Origin: Acacia acuminata
Lineage: Eukaryota > Streptophyta > Magnoliopsida > Fabales > Fabaceae
Length of the DNA: 64,000 bases
Direction: 5' to 3'
Assembly: GCA_019022655.1 (NCBI GenBank)
Contig: JAFJYI010000028.1
Coordinates: 372,001 to 436,000, forward strand
The position numbers and the translations under genes were made by a program. The notes below the pieces were generated by a model that was not told the origin of the DNA, did not search any database, and saw only the letters and a list, made by a program, of their open reading frames with translations. This document shows positions 32,471-45,139 of this stretch, in pieces; the first letter of the stretch is position 1, and each line of letters begins with the position of its first letter.

Positions 32471-33285
32471 TACATCGGTCTCAGAATATGTAACCGAGCC
32501 TGAGAGCCTATTCGTTCATTTTCACTTTCCTTATTTTTCCAACTTTCACCGCTAATCACCTTGTAATTAAAAAAAAAAATAAAAAAACAACAGCAACAAC
32601 AAATCCTTTTAAGGTCGTGGGTTATCCAAAACAACGGGTAAGACATGAATACAAACCTATGTTAGCATTTTTCTTAGATTGAGGACTCAACTATCCTTTG
32701 CACTTAACCATGGACTAATATCGCTTTGTGATTAACACTTATAATTATCTACCTTTTAAATGATGAGAAGCATATGCAATGACAATGTTCAGTGTAAGAA
32801 ATGATAATAAGTCCATGTTGCTCACTTGTTATTGAGACCTCTTGGTGATTGCATTCTTCTTTAAGATCTTACAGTGTATGGATTTTTATAAAGAAACTGA
32901 GAAGTAATTATAATTATTAATTAGATAGATTTGTTATATGTATGAAACGAAACGCAGGAATTGGGAACTGACAGGAGCATGGACAGGAGCAAAAGTGAAA
33001 GTGCCCGTGAAATATATAACAGGAGATTTAGACTCAGTGTACAATTCTCTGGGGACAAAGGACTATATAGAGAGTGGTCGTTTCAAACAAGACGTACCCA
33101 ACTTAGAGGAAGTGGTGGTGCAGCCAGGTGTGGCTCACTTCAACAACCAAGAAGCTGCCAACGACATTACCTATCACATTCTTGACTTCATCAGCAAGTT
33201 CTGATACTATATATATATATATCACCAACTTCAACATGAAGCTATACCCTTAGGTTATATATATGAAACTTGTGGAAAATAATTC

Positions 33286-33291
33286 AATAAA
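33286..33291 (+). terminator. Candidate poly(A) signal of EH copy B
   Basis: AATAAA, 82 nt after the stop codon. Confidence 0.45.
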
Positions 33292-34448
33292 ATGTTGGGT
33301 TATTGATCTCTAATTGTGAATCAGTGGTTTTCTTTTTCCTTCTTTTTTCCCTTCTGTTTATTTATCTCACAGTATTTGAGTTGGGTGGTTTCAATGGAAA
33401 GAATATTGGAGTAATTTTTTTTATCAGAAAGTACCAAGGGCATAAAAAGGGAAATTTAATCATACTGCTATATATATGGCCAACAATATTATATGGTAGT
33501 GAGTTTTGGACTTTAAAAGGACAGCAAAAGCATAAAATGTTGTAGCTAGGATGAGGATGGTGAGATGGCATGTGTCGTCATACAAGAAAATAGGAGTAAG
33601 TCATGCAATACAATAAATTTCGAATCAAATAGTGCATAAATTATCCTTTCACAACAACGAAAGACTTTAAGGATTACCTCTCACCATTGCTAAACTTTGA
33701 CCTTTTAAAGAATTCATGAACTCTTTAAAAGAGTATTGAAAAACAGAAACAACATCAGAAGATAATTGATAGGTCACTCTTCTAATTGATTATAAGGCAG
33801 AACGATGGCAATTAGCTTAAGAGTCGTAACCAGTTAAGGAACCAAAAAGAGCATTTTAGGTTTTTCTAGATCTAACGCTCATGTATTAGCAGCGGTAAAC
33901 TCAAGTGTGTTATTCCACCATCAGAAATATCACATTAATAGCCAGTCAATAGATTTGGCCTGAGTGAAAGGGACTTTGGTCATTTAATACAAAAAACTTC
34001 CTTGGGAAAGGTCCTCGCTTCGCGTCCGACGAACTCGCAGAGTGGTTCAACACTTTGGCATCATTATATATATATATATATATATAAAATAGGTTACCCT
34101 AATCCTAAAGTTGGGCCTAGATCTAACTTACATGTCACACTCAGGATATTTTAATTATTCATCAAATCAATAATAACTAATAAATATATTATATAAATAA
34201 AACATTTCATATTCTCACTCTTATCCCATAACTATATGTCTCAGTTGCCCTATACAAATTAATTAAGGTTATGCTACAAGAATTATGGCAATAAGTCCTC
34301 TTAAGTCGAGTATTACCTTTCATGTATTACATGCAACACCCTTACTTAATTGGTATAACATTATAAATGAACGCATATGTTTATCAGTTCCAAATTCAGT
34401 GTCCATTAATATCATTATCAGAATAAACCACATAATTAATTTCATTGC
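33292..34448. other. Shared 3' flank of copy B, no gene
   Basis: Colinear with 13506-14570. A copy B-only insert of ~130 bp lies near 33957-34090; it includes a GC-richer 'cgcttcgcgtccgacgaact' and an (AT)n tract. Confidence 0.5.
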
Positions 34449-34630
34449 ATACCTCATCTATATGAATGGAGGTCTTACCCCATCTGAGGAATGTGTAAGG
34501 TTTCAATCCCTTTAGTCAAAGGATCAGCTAGCATATCCTTCGAATTGATATAATCAACCGAAATTTGGCCATCCTTGAGTCTCTCTTTCAAACTCAGGAA
34601 TTTTAGTTCGACCCATCCGCTTCACTTCCA
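34449..34630 (-). pseudogene. Copia pol C-terminal (RNase H tail) fragment, B side
   Basis: The minus strand reads VELKFLSLKERLKDGQIS, then VDYINSKDMLADPLTKGI and ETLHIPQMG followed by a stop. The pattern LKERxxDGQIS...LADPLTKG is the C-terminal end of Copia polyproteins. It is a short relic shared with the A side (14571-14738) and older than the A/B duplication. Confidence 0.8.
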
Positions 34631-35958
34631 CTACTTTTGTTAAGAAATTATTATCTGTTGATTAAATATTGTACTAACTTTGTTACATGTGAGTCAAGTG
34701 CAACTTGGTTTGTTGTTAGAATAATTAAGGCTTGATGAGCAGGAAAACAACCATGCATGGCAATAATCAGCTTACAAAATTAAAACAGGTTGCCATCATT
34801 AATATTCAAGACTTGGCTACGTGAGATTCAGGCTCACATTTAAAATAATGTGTAACTACTTGTTTGTATAATTGGAAGTGAACAAATGTAATTTTAGATA
34901 ATTATATATAATTTCATAAGTGAAATTGCTAATAAATATTTGGTAAAAAAAATTGGTAATAAATAGGGCTTGAGTCTATGAAAAAAGGCTAGTCTCTCAT
35001 AAAAACAAGGTTTGAAGTTTTATTAAGAGAGGTGTCTACGTTTAGTTCTTTGTCAATACTTTAAAATAATTGCCGTCAATAATAAAAGGATAGCTATCTA
35101 TGTTTTTAGCCTAAGAAAAAACAAAATTGATGTTGTAGTAATTGATTTTGTTTTATTTTCATTAATCAAAATTATATCACTGTATAATTAATTATCAAAT
35201 GACCATGTGTTTGATAAGTTTTTTTTTTTTATATTTCTATAACTTTTATTTTCAATATTGACATGAATATGAAAATAATTTTTTAGGATTTTAGTATGAC
35301 AAAAATAATTGTTTTTAGAGTAAAGAATCTGACCTCACTTCTATGTAGTTGTAATTATAAGGGTCCGCATGCCTTGCTCATCCCCTAATTTTAGAGTAAA
35401 TAATTGCTTTTAGAAAAAATAATTTTATATATTCTTATTTATTTAAATTGAATTTATGTTATACCCTAAAATATTTTTGACACAGAGAAACATAAAATTA
35501 ATTAATTTTTAATCCAACATTTAGAAATATTTTTCTTATGACACTAGTATTTTGAAATGTTTTTTCAGTAGTAACCAATATCTAATATATATTTTTCAAC
35601 ACCCAATATTTGAAGCTAATTAATTTTTAGTGCATGAAGAATTTTTTTCTCAAAAAAATTTCAAAACCCCCATTTATTTGGGGATGAGTATGTCCTACTC
35701 ATCTTTTGAATGAGCAATGTATGTGGATTCGTAATTATAGTGATATCTCTTCTATTTTGAAACATATATATTTTAGTGAAACATATCAATACTATTTGGG
35801 ATATTTCTTTAAAAAATAAAAAATCTAATATAATCTATTGATAAAAAATTACATTAATATAAATTGCATTTGGCTAATTTATCCCTCCAAGAAAACTTAC
35901 TTACTTGGAGGCGTTGAGCGGTTCTTCAAAAATTACTTTTGAGTTTTAATAAAAAAAA
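34631..35958. other. Shared 3' flank, no gene
   Basis: Colinear with the A side but without the Mutator-like element; the join is near 35587 ('accaatatctaatatata'). Nothing else recognised. Confidence 0.5.
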
Positions 35959-36446
35959 GAAAAATTTTATTGAACCCTATTTTAGTAATTTTATTTTAGT
36001 CAATCTAAAAAATTCTGAAACTTCACCACACCCTCTTAAACCAAAGTGAGTTAAGTTTTGTAGGTGAAAAGACGATAATGTCCTTATACTTTAATTTTTG
36101 AATCCACTTATTTGTCTTGTAATAAATTGCCAAAATATTTTTTACCCTTGTGTTCTTATCAATCACTTTATTTTTCTTGTAAATGTCCTTATTTGTTTTG
36201 TGAATTAATAGGCAAAATGTTCTAGTTAACTCCCAAATTTCTTTTAAATTTCTTTATTTGTCTTAGAGATACTCTTATTTATCTTGTAAATGTTCTTATA
36301 TGTGACAAAAAATAAACCAAGGGCATCATGGTCTTTTCATCCATAAAACTTAATTTCATTTTAATCCAATGGGTGTAGTGAAGTTCCATAATCTTTAAAG
36401 GTTAACTGAAATTAAGTCTCTTTCATGGGCCTGAATGAAATTTTTC
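35959..36446. mobile_element. Mutator-like MITE (B side)
   Basis: Paralogue of 17389-17869 with the same inverted arms. Confidence 0.6.
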
Positions 36447-36873
36447 AAATAAATTTTCTCTTCGAGACCAAATGAAAGATATATTGGTGATAAGAGTTTT
36501 AAAATTTTGTTAGATCTAATGTTAAGTTTGTATAGGTTAAAGTATACATTTGGTCATTTATATTTGTATTATGAATCATTTTAATCTTTTAAGTTTATAA
36601 AATACATTTTTAATCTCTTAATATTAATGCACTTAGTCTTACCTAACAAAAATGATTGTCTTACAAATTTGAGTGATGGTTGTGTTATTAAACTCTAGAA
36701 GATGCTTACGTTTTAATACTTTAATTTGTTTATATTAAAAAAAAAAAAAAAAAGAAGAAGAATAAGGAGGCAAAGGTTCACCTTTTTATCTTCTTCAACA
36801 ACGCATCTCTCCTCCAATCCAAAGCCATTTGTGACTTCACATCATCCTTCAATTTCTCCTCAAGTCATCTTCA

Positions 36874-36911
<38 letters not shown>

Positions 36912-36930
36912 CTGGATGTGATTGGCTGCG

Positions 36931-37879
36931 TAGTGGATCTTGGGATAAATATTTCGGGGGGCCAAATGTATACTCATTAACTAATTAAAAAATTTTATGA
37001 TTTTATAACATGTTTAAAATATTGAGTTATAATAAAAGTATTTTAACAATTCTAATGTATAAGATAACATACATTTCTCTAGTATAGATGTCATATCAAT
37101 TACAAAATGAGAAGATATCATGGAATTCGGAAGATTGCTTTGTTATATAATATATCAAAATATTAAAAGTTAACAATGTAATTTATAATACAAAATTAAT
37201 AAAACACTATATTAAATGAAACAATTAAAAATTACCTTCACTTAAAATAATGCTCTTCGCTCTTTTAATGACTTGAAATCTTCAATAATTGAATCAACAA
37301 AGGTGAAAGTATCGCTATTTTCTTTCAATATGAATTACCATACTATCTCGCAATAAAATCATCTTCCATCTTGTTACGCAACCTTGCCTTAATTCTTTTC
37401 ATTCTTGAAAACAAGCGTTCTATAGCAAGCAAGAGCCGAAAAATCATGGAATAATAGGCGCATTACCATACTAAATATAAATAGAAAAACAAAATCATGG
37501 AATCAAGACCAAACAAAGTAAATATGGAGTTGAATCGAGAGCAAAGAAATAAGATGAGAGAATTTACTGTAGCGAGCAAGAGCTAGAAAAATCACAAATG
37601 AGTTGTCAAGGGAAGGAGATTGGGAGAATAATAGCCGCGTTACCAAACGAGTTATCTTTGACATAATTGGAATAATCAATCAATCACATTTAATTTCTCA
37701 TCGTCTATTAAATTTAATTAATTGGTTGAACAATTTCCATATTCTCGTTGCTTAAATTAAAAGATCCCACATTCTCACATTTAATTTGCATAATTAATTT
37801 TTTTGAACAATTTTTTTTTTTCTTGGGGGGGGGGGGGGGGGGCGGTGGCCCTCCTAGCCCCTTCAAAGATCCGCCACTA
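36931..37879 (-). mobile_element. hAT element remnant carrying a transposase C-terminus
   Basis: Ends are 'tagtggatcttggg' and, reversed, 'tagtggcggatctttg'. Left flank TTGGCTGCG and right flank TTGGCGCAA look like a mutated ~8-bp duplication. Copy A has uninterrupted sequence here. The inner right end has a run of about 18 G (~37826). The transposase tail lies on the minus strand at 37242-37425. Confidence 0.65.
37242..37425 (-). pseudogene. hAT transposase C-terminal (dimerisation) fragment
   Basis: The minus strand reads AIERLFSRMKRIKARLRNKM, then EDDFIA, then in another frame DSMVIHIER, and finally VDSIIEDFKSLKERRALF with a stop. ERxFSxMKxIKxRLRNKM and the IIEDFKSLKERR tail are typical of plant hAT (zinc-finger MYM-type-like) transposases. 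At least two frame changes. Confidence 0.8.
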
Positions 37880-38110
37880 GTTGGCGCAAACGAAAACCGG
37901 CGGTGGCTGGTTATGGTTTGCTGCAACCAGATCCAGCCACCGCCAGATCTGGTTGCAGCAAAACAAAACTAGGCGGGTCTGGTTCGCAACCTCAGATCCA
38001 GCCACCTTGGCGGTGGCTGGACGTGGTTGGCTGCGAACCAAACCTGGCGGTGGCTGGTTCTGGTTCGCTACAACCAAAACCTCAACTGTCGCCGGCGATG
38101 GTAGTTGGAT
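37880..38110. repeat. GC-rich GGTGGCTGG / CCAGCCACC inverted repeats
   Basis: Alternating blocks 'ggcggtggctggt', 'tggttgcagc', 'gatccagccaccgcc' and 'gttggctgcgaacc' in both orientations. The counterpart on the A side (18320-18860, 19885-19980) is broken up by hAT-like insertions. Confidence 0.6.
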
Positions 38111-38344
38111 TATATGAGGACGAAGAAGAGCATTTAAAAAAAAAAAAAAAAAAAAGTATTTTAATGACACATATATTATCCACTTAAAGTTAAAAATGCA
38201 CACACAAAAAAGATCCTTTGTCCAGTGCAAATTATTATTATTATTAATAAGAGCCTTTTCTTAGTCAGAGTTCTACTCTTCTCTGTCAGTATCTTGGGCA
38301 CTGCATAAAGGGCAGTGGGCCTCTCTTGTCTTAATGGTAGTGCT

Positions 38345-40617
38345 TGTAAAGTGGAGAATTTTTATAGGAAAAGGATAAAATCATTATTAATTTTTAATGG
38401 ATATTTTTTTTGAAAACAAATATAATATCAAAATTTTGACCCAAATGATGGCGTTGTTAAAACGTAGAGTCTACGTTGAAACGGTAAGGGTGAACAAAAA
38501 TGTAAAATTGGAAAACATAAATGAAACGTAAGAGTTTACTACATACTACCAAAAAAAAAATCCAAAATATATACAACCAAAACACACCAATAAATTAAAA
38601 TTGTTTTTTGTGCCAAATGCTCCTTAGATAATAGTTTATTGGCAAATCTCTATCTTAACCTTGTTAAAATTGGCACAATTCTAGAACATGCAAAAAGGGC
38701 CAAATGGGGAATAAGCTAAAGAAAAGTTAAATTGGAATTACTTCTTCCAAGGCACCACGTAGATATGTGAAGAAGAGGGGTCCAGTTATGAAGAAGAGGG
38801 GTCCTGGCATTAGCTCCTTTGTGAATCTCCGTTGCTTGACACGTGGAGGAAGAAAAGGGAGATTAATTTTACTTGGACTTTCTCTTCATTTACACACTTC
38901 TTCGAAGTCCGAAGTGGATCTCCAGCGTCTTCTACTCTCACGGTCTCACCATTTCATTCTCTAGACCAAAAAACAAAAAACAAAAAAAACGATGGAAAGG
39001 AACCCAGCAAGACAGCAACTCCGACCCTTCCAACCGACAGCACCCAGTGACGGTCGGACGATGAAGAAGAAGCAGTGAAGCACCCAGCAACGGTGGTCGG
39101 TGGATGAAGAAGAACTGAAACCGAAGAAAGCAACAAGCATCGGATCGAAGAAGAGAGGAAAGACTAGGGTTTAATTTGGGGCAGGAAGAGGGGATTTTAC
39201 GAAAATACCCTGTTTTTAAAAGAATTTCAGAACGGCTAACATGCCGTTTCAACCGTTTCCGCCCGTTTCGCTGTTCCAAAACGACGTCTCAACCGTTTCG
39301 CCGCCAATTGCGTCTCAACCACTGTGCCAACATGATTTTCACCAGAAAAACGTCAAAACTTCCGTTCCAACGTTTTGGAACGACGTTTTAACAACAATGA
39401 TGACGAGTATTTGGGTTTTAGACAAATTTTGACTCTTGACATTTTTACGTGCAAAATATATATCGAAATCTTGGAACTGAATTTATATATATGACACCGT
39501 ACTCAGAAAAGACCAAATGCAGTAAGTCATCACAACCATACCAACCAAGATTTATAAACATGATCACTCAGATTTTGTCATTACACGAAAATAAGTAACC
39601 CCATTTTCAATTTAAATAATGGACAAAGAGTAACAAATTAAGCCTGACTTTTAAATCACCATTACACGTAAATTCAGTCGCGTAAAGCCCTTGAACACAT
39701 TCAAGACCAATTATAGAACGCATATAATGTGATACAATGAATAATCACATAAATTCATAGTTGGAATGCATAATAATTTTTTTTATTTCCAAGTCATTTC
39801 TATTTTTCTAAAATTGAAAAACAAGTCTAAGAGAAAACTCTACAATTTAAGTCAAGCATTTAAATCACATGTCTTCTTTTGGAATATGTTCTTCATCAAC
39901 CTTCCCTGCACCAAAATCATAAGTCAAACATGAATCATAAGGAAGTCAAAATTAGAAATTTGTCTTTTTCTTCGTCCCTGACCTTAGCTTTGATGTGACG
40001 ATTTGACGTTATACACAATAGCCTTATCTCTTTCTACTTGGATTGTAATCAAATTTGACTGAATGAAAATTTTTATTGGTCATATGTATGAATTCAAGCC
40101 TTCTTTGGGAATTATAAGAGGCATTTCAATTATTTATATCATCATTAATTAAGAGTAAGTATTTCACCCTTAAACATTACTACTAAACAGATCTTTTCCG
40201 TTGGAAAATTGAATTAAACCAATAAAATAAGATAAAATTAAAATAAAACAGTAATAATTAATACTAAAAAATATGATTTTTTTCAATTATTATTAAAAAA
40301 ATTGTTTTTCAATATTGGATATTTGTTTGCTTTTGGGTTAACCTTCCCCACCGCATGATGAGATAATCATCAGAAAATGAGTTAAATTTGTACAGTATAT
40401 ATAAATTTTTGAGTTGATGAGTGGGGACCAACGTAACTGTTAAACTTAATAGCTTAAGGATAAGTTTCATATATTCCTAAATATTAAAAAGCATACCTAA
40501 TTATTAGTAGAAATATATAAACTCAAAACAAAATTTAAAATCAAACCCAAAGTATCAGATTTTTTTTATAAAAAAAAACGGATATATTTTCACAAATAAT
40601 TGTTGAAATACCTGTAT
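38345..40617. other. Unique region after segment B, no gene recognised
   Basis: Segment B homology ends near 38345. A GC-richer part (38760-39400) has several overlapping short ORFs on both strands with no recognisable motif; it has the look of a 5'-leader or transposon end ('aaacgacgtctcaaccgttt'). The rest is AT-rich. Confidence 0.4.
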
Positions 40618-40877
40618 GCTGCATGGAAAAGTGGAAAGCATTATATTGAGAACCATATACAGCCATTGAAAATTGAAACACCATTTAAATGCATTTGAAA
40701 ATTTTCCTGGTCGTATGTATGAAATCAAGCCTACTTTGGGAATTAAGCTGCATGGAAAAGGGGGAAGCATAATATTGAGAACCATATATAGCCATTGAAA
40801 ATTGAAACACCATTTAAATGCATTTGAAAACTTTCCTGGTCATATGTATGAATTCAAGTCTTCTTTGGGAATTATAA
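40618..40877 (+). repeat. 129-bp direct tandem duplication
   Basis: Two units starting 'gctgcatggaaaag' at 40618 and 40747, nearly identical. The unit tail ('tatgtatgaattcaag...tctttgggaatt') is also found once at ~40080-40137. Confidence 0.85.
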
Positions 40878-41879
40878 GAGGCATTTCAATTATTTACGTT
40901 GACGATGTAGTACGAGGGTGCTGCAGTTTTTATGTAAGATTTGAAAATTTATGTTCAACACTCATCCTCTTCAAAACCCATTATAGTCGTTCTGTGAGTC
41001 TCCTCGTCGACCGTGAAATATTGGAAAAAAATATGTTATGGTGTTATCCAACGACCGTGAAATATATCTTAAATTTTTTATTGACAAAAATATTCTCATA
41101 TACTTCATGGTTTAGTTTAGAAAACCATTAGATAAATGATATCAATATTTGACAGTCCACTTTAAACAACCGTGAAACTTATATATTTCACAGTTATTCA
41201 GAATTGAACCATGAGGTATTGACAATTAAAAACTGTTTGTGGCCCTATTCATTCGCGATTCCAAAATTCTCACAATTCTTTTGTGCTCCTGCTGAACACC
41301 TCTGACCACTATTTTCCAACATCCCGACCATTATTTCACTCTTTGTTATTGTTGGGCTGGTCACTCTCCTCATTCCGCATTAGCTGTAGTCCAGGAAGGA
41401 GTTCTTTGTTTGTCATGATTTCGAATCTCTATTTGTGAGTCACGCGCTCATAAAGGAAAGTATTTGCTGGCCTTAATTAGTTGTCCAGTCCAAATACGAA
41501 CTTTAAATTGCTATTTTTAGATGATTTGTTCAATTGGGGTACTTATGGGTTCGTTATGATTTCTAGGTTTAGGGTTCGAAGTTTCTATTTTTTTGGTACT
41601 TATTGAATTGGATTTCTAGTTTCTAGTTTGTGTTGTTTCTAGGTCCGTTCTTGAAGATTATATTTATCTATGTAGGTAATTGTGTTGAATTGGTTGCTGG
41701 GATTTGGGATTCATAGCCTATGTAAGTTCAAGTTTTACAATTATATAGAGTTAGAACATTTCCCTTCTCCCTTGTTCAACCACCAACCGTTTCAACATGA
41801 AGATGATTATTTTGTTGAATTGGAGCATTCCAAACAGTTTAAAAGAGTAATTTGTGTAGGAATAGGCCCCTAGAGCAAG

Positions 41880-43345
41880 CATGAGGCCATAAGAGTTGAA
41901 GATGAAAGTTTGTGTTTGTGCAAGATTGAAGTTAAAATCAATTTTGAAGGATTAAGATTAAATTGCCCACTGTTTTGGTGTTCAAAAGTGTGGTAAAGAT
42001 ATTCTAAAACGAAAAGTTACATGTACAAAGTACCTAAAGGACTTTGTGGCATGTTTGGATGTAATAGAATTAAGTTTCATGGACGTTGTTCCTCTATACC
42101 CCTATTCTGAAATCTCACAAATTCATTAGCTACATTGGTTATATGATAAAAAGCAAAGTGCCTATCACTTTGTTCAACTGGAAGAAGGCAACCCCTTCAA
42201 TGAAGCAGCCTTTCTAGGAGGAAGTATCGATAAGATATGTGATGCTATATAGTAAGTAATTTATTTTTAATCGATATATCTAACACTAACAAGTTTATTT
42301 GTGTGTTTTGTAAGCTAGATTCGATATAGATGATAGTTGGATGGATTCTGTTCTCAGGAAGGCTGGGCACTACAAGCTGCATGCATAACATACAGGGGGA
42401 GAACATGATTTACGACTCATCTTTCCCTCCTAACCATGTTTGGGTAGAGCTGAAGACCTCTATTGATCCTAAGTATGCCTTTCTGGTGCCCACCTCAAAT
42501 ACGAATACAATGGAAGGAGCTGTACTTAGCTACGTTGTGTAGCCTGATCATCTTATTGTCATACCATCTAAGACAAAAAAAAAAAAGTGTATTGTCCTCT
42601 TATGACTTTCTAATAAAGTTTATAATATCTATTTCACTAACTTCTCAACTTGTTTAGGTGATGAGGAAAAAGAACAATTTGGGAGCTCAGTTCAACCATG
42701 GTTCAATGTCTTGTGATTCAAAGAAGTTGATTGAGCCTGAGCCACCTATTATACTAGTTTCCTCTAGATACCACATATGCCTTAAGGAACAAGATGTCCT
42801 AGCCGCCGCCACAGACGTTGAACGAGAAGCCAATCTTAAACAAGTCTTTTTTGAGTAAGATGTCTATGGGGAATAAGGCCCACATGACTTTATCCATTGG
42901 ACGTTAATCAAAGATATTCTCACGTCCGATATGGCAAGCACATCTGCTTGTAACTTTTATATTAGGTACTTCTTCAACTTTGAATGTACTTAGCTACTCA
43001 TAACATTTATATAAATTATTAATTTGTTTGTTTCTATATTTAAAGTACACTTACAAGGAGTATGTAGATCCCAAAAGCCTATTTGACAAGTTCGTGTTCC
43101 TCAACCCCCACCTTTATTTAGGCCTGTTAGAAGCATGCTCAAAATCATATGCTTTTGATAGAAAAGCGAGGGAACTAGCAAACGTAGTCAGGGCACCAAA
43201 GAAGAAGAACAATTTTTTCTTTGTGTCATATTGTCAAGGGTAAGTATACTACTTAATAAATTGTTTATTAACTAAGTAGTATTGTTCTCATTATGTTTAT
43301 TGTACTTATGGTTCATTGGCTCCTCATCAGGATAAATCCCTTTAA
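41880..43345 (+). pseudogene. Possible CACTA/Ulp1-type transposon protein remnant (DUF8039-like, protease-like)
   Basis: Separate open pieces look like decayed exons. 42330-42542 contains FPPNHVWVELKTSIDPK and VLSYVV, then a TAG where Trp would fit, then PDHLIV, resembling the DUF8039-type domain found with plant transposon-borne Ulp1-like proteases. 43028-43243 has YVDPKSLFDKFVFLNPHLY and ELANVVRAPKKKNNFFFVSY, ending at a donor-like 'gggtaagt'. Further on, ~43310-43345 reads HWLLIRINPFK, like the catalytic-His region of such proteases. The assignment rests on remembered family patterns. Confidence 0.45.
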
Positions 43346-43354
43346 GCAAAGATT

Positions 43355-43500
43355 TTTTCAACACCCAGTATCTTAAGTTACTTAACTTTTAGTGCATGGA
43401 GTATTTTTTTCAAAAAATAAAAAATAGAAAAAGCCCCTTTTATTTGGGGATGAGCACTACATGCTCATTTTTTTGGATGAGCATGGAATGTGAATTCGCT
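43355..43500. repeat. Isolated fragment of the EH 3' flank
   Basis: 'cacccagtatcttaag...tagtgcatggagtat...ttatttggggatgagca...gaatgtgaattcg' matches 17005-17170 and 35605-35735. It marks a breakpoint at the left of unit D. Confidence 0.6.
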
Positions 43501-43624
43501 CTTACACTTATTATTAACGGTTTTTGTGATGTTTCCTTACAAGTAGGATGACCGAATTGTGAGTTGGATTTTTCTAAGAAAAAAAGGTAAAGGGATAATG
43601 ATAGAGTCTTAAGCGAGTTATATG

Positions 43625-43965
43625 GATTAAGGTGTATATAGCACTTTGAAGTATTTTTTGAGGTACAATACTCTAAAGTATTTGTAGTGTATCTAACACC
43701 TTGAAATATTTTTTTTAAGTGTATCTAGCACCTGAAGGTATTTTTTATGCCTTGGTACTAGGTGCATCAAAAAATATTCTAGGGTTTCATACACATATGA
43801 AAAAAATACTTTAGGGCGTTCGATGCACAATAAATATTTTATGATGTTAGACGCATTTGAAAAATGTTTCATGATGCTAGGTGCACCACAAAATATTTTA
43901 CGATCTGGAGGTACCTAAAACAATATTTTAGTGTACTGGATGCACTTTAACCCAAATTTAGAGAT
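43625..43965. repeat. Degenerate ~45-bp tandem repeats, unit D
   Basis: Same family as 22975-23330. Confidence 0.75.
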
Positions 43966-44305
43966 TGAGTTTTAAGTAAGTCAAAAATTTAAAGACTTAG
44001 TCACGACGAATCATATTTGGGAGAATGAGTTATTAATGAGTCAAAAATTGAAGTACTAAAATATTAAACTTCCTCTTAACTTTTTTACTTATTGTCTTAA
44101 GAAAATTATTTCAATGTATACAAACTCTAAAATAATCTTATAAATTTAAGTTTTTCAAAAAATTATGTGTTACTAAAAAATCATTTGTTAAAAATCTTAG
44201 GGAAATTTTCTTATAAAGAACTTTAAGAATACTAAAAGACAAAAAAGTGCTCACAATATTCATAATACTAAAGAAGTGTGGCAACATGATATAGGCTTTC
44301 TGAAA

Positions 44306-44503
44306 TCAAAAGGAAATGACACAAATACCAACATGAATTCTCTTCTCCACTTTCTTCTTCTTCTGGTTCCATGGTAAAGACAACCTCCTCCAACAATGAG
44401 CATCGATGACGGTTTGTCCGGCGATGACAGCCTTCAACAACGACGGTTTCTCTAGATCTTCTAGTTTTTCCTCGTCAATTTTGAACAAAACTTCCATAAT
44501 CAA
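44306..44503 (-). pseudogene. Conserved antisense ORF, unit D, frameshifted
   Basis: Begins MEVLFKIDEEKLEDLEKPSL and LKAVIAGQTVID, then diverges from the unit C and E products because of an indel near 44395. Confidence 0.35.
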
Positions 44504-44888
44504 TCATAAAAGTTGGGGGTTTCTCGCCCTTGATTGGTGCGACGGAGGACCCTTGGCTTCTCTCGCTTGGGCCAATTTTCATCTCCATTATTCCCTATAT
44601 GAAGAGATGAATGGTTCCCAATTCTACAACTGTGGACCCCACACCACTCTCAACATTTCTTTCACCGAATCAGGTAATCCTACTTACACTTCCAAATCAT
44701 TGTGTGGCTCTACCCTCTCGATCGTTGTGGGTTGATAGACATGCAAGGTGGTGATTCCAGAACCATTGGGTTCAACTACATTTCCAATCTCAAATCATCG
44801 CGTGGCTCTACCCTCCTTTTGTGGAATTACTGATTTTCATATAATACTTGTGAGAGTTGTTATTTTTAGATCAAAACTTGCTAATATC

Positions 44889-45137
44889 CAGAGGCAGAAT
44901 CAGAAATGTAATTAAGGGGAGGCGAAAATTATATAATAGAACTCAGATTTTCATTAACTACATTTCAGCCCTATAAAAATTTCAATATTTTCATTTAGTC
45001 TCTCCACAAAAATTCTAGTTGAGATTAAAATGAAAATATTGAAATTTTTATGAGGTTAAAATATAATTTCCTAAACCCTAGGTTCAATTCTGTAATTTTA
45101 GGGGGGGGGGAACCTCAGCCCCTAGGTCCACCCTTGA
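44889..45137. mobile_element. hAT-like short insertion in unit D
   Basis: Starts 'cagaggcagaatcagaaatg' and ends 'ggggggaacctcagcccctaggtccacccttga'. TAATATC flanks both sides (44882-44888, 45138-45144). Units C and E have the empty site ('cttggtaatatcatatcaag' at ~57255). Confidence 0.6.
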
Positions 45138-45139
45138 TA

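Larger units (their letters stand above)
28957..33204 (+). pseudogene. Soluble epoxide hydrolase, copy B, broken by a 10-bp deletion
   Basis: Exons 28957-29414, 31646-31887 and 32958-33204 keep the same splice phases as copy A. Exons 2 and 3 are the same length as in A and open. Exon 1 is 458 nt instead of 468: compared with A, the ten bases CTATCATTGG are missing right after the nucleophile motif HDWG, shifting the frame to a stop at 29302-29304. The predicted product is a 115-residue truncated protein without lid, acid or His. Elsewhere B is closer to family consensus than A (GDTEAPP, VPFMPRN, KYITGDLD), so the loss looks recent. An assembly error is possible and should be excluded before calling it dead. 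Confidence 0.88.

Noticed and set aside
37748..38230. ORFs of 70-117 codons on both strands in the GGTGGCTGG region
   Set aside because: They come from inverted GC-rich repeats and homopolymer runs; all frames are open by composition and none resembles a protein family.
38767..39432. Cluster of short ORFs on both strands
   Set aside because: Overlapping, not recognisable and without splice context; more like a transposon end or leader region than a gene.
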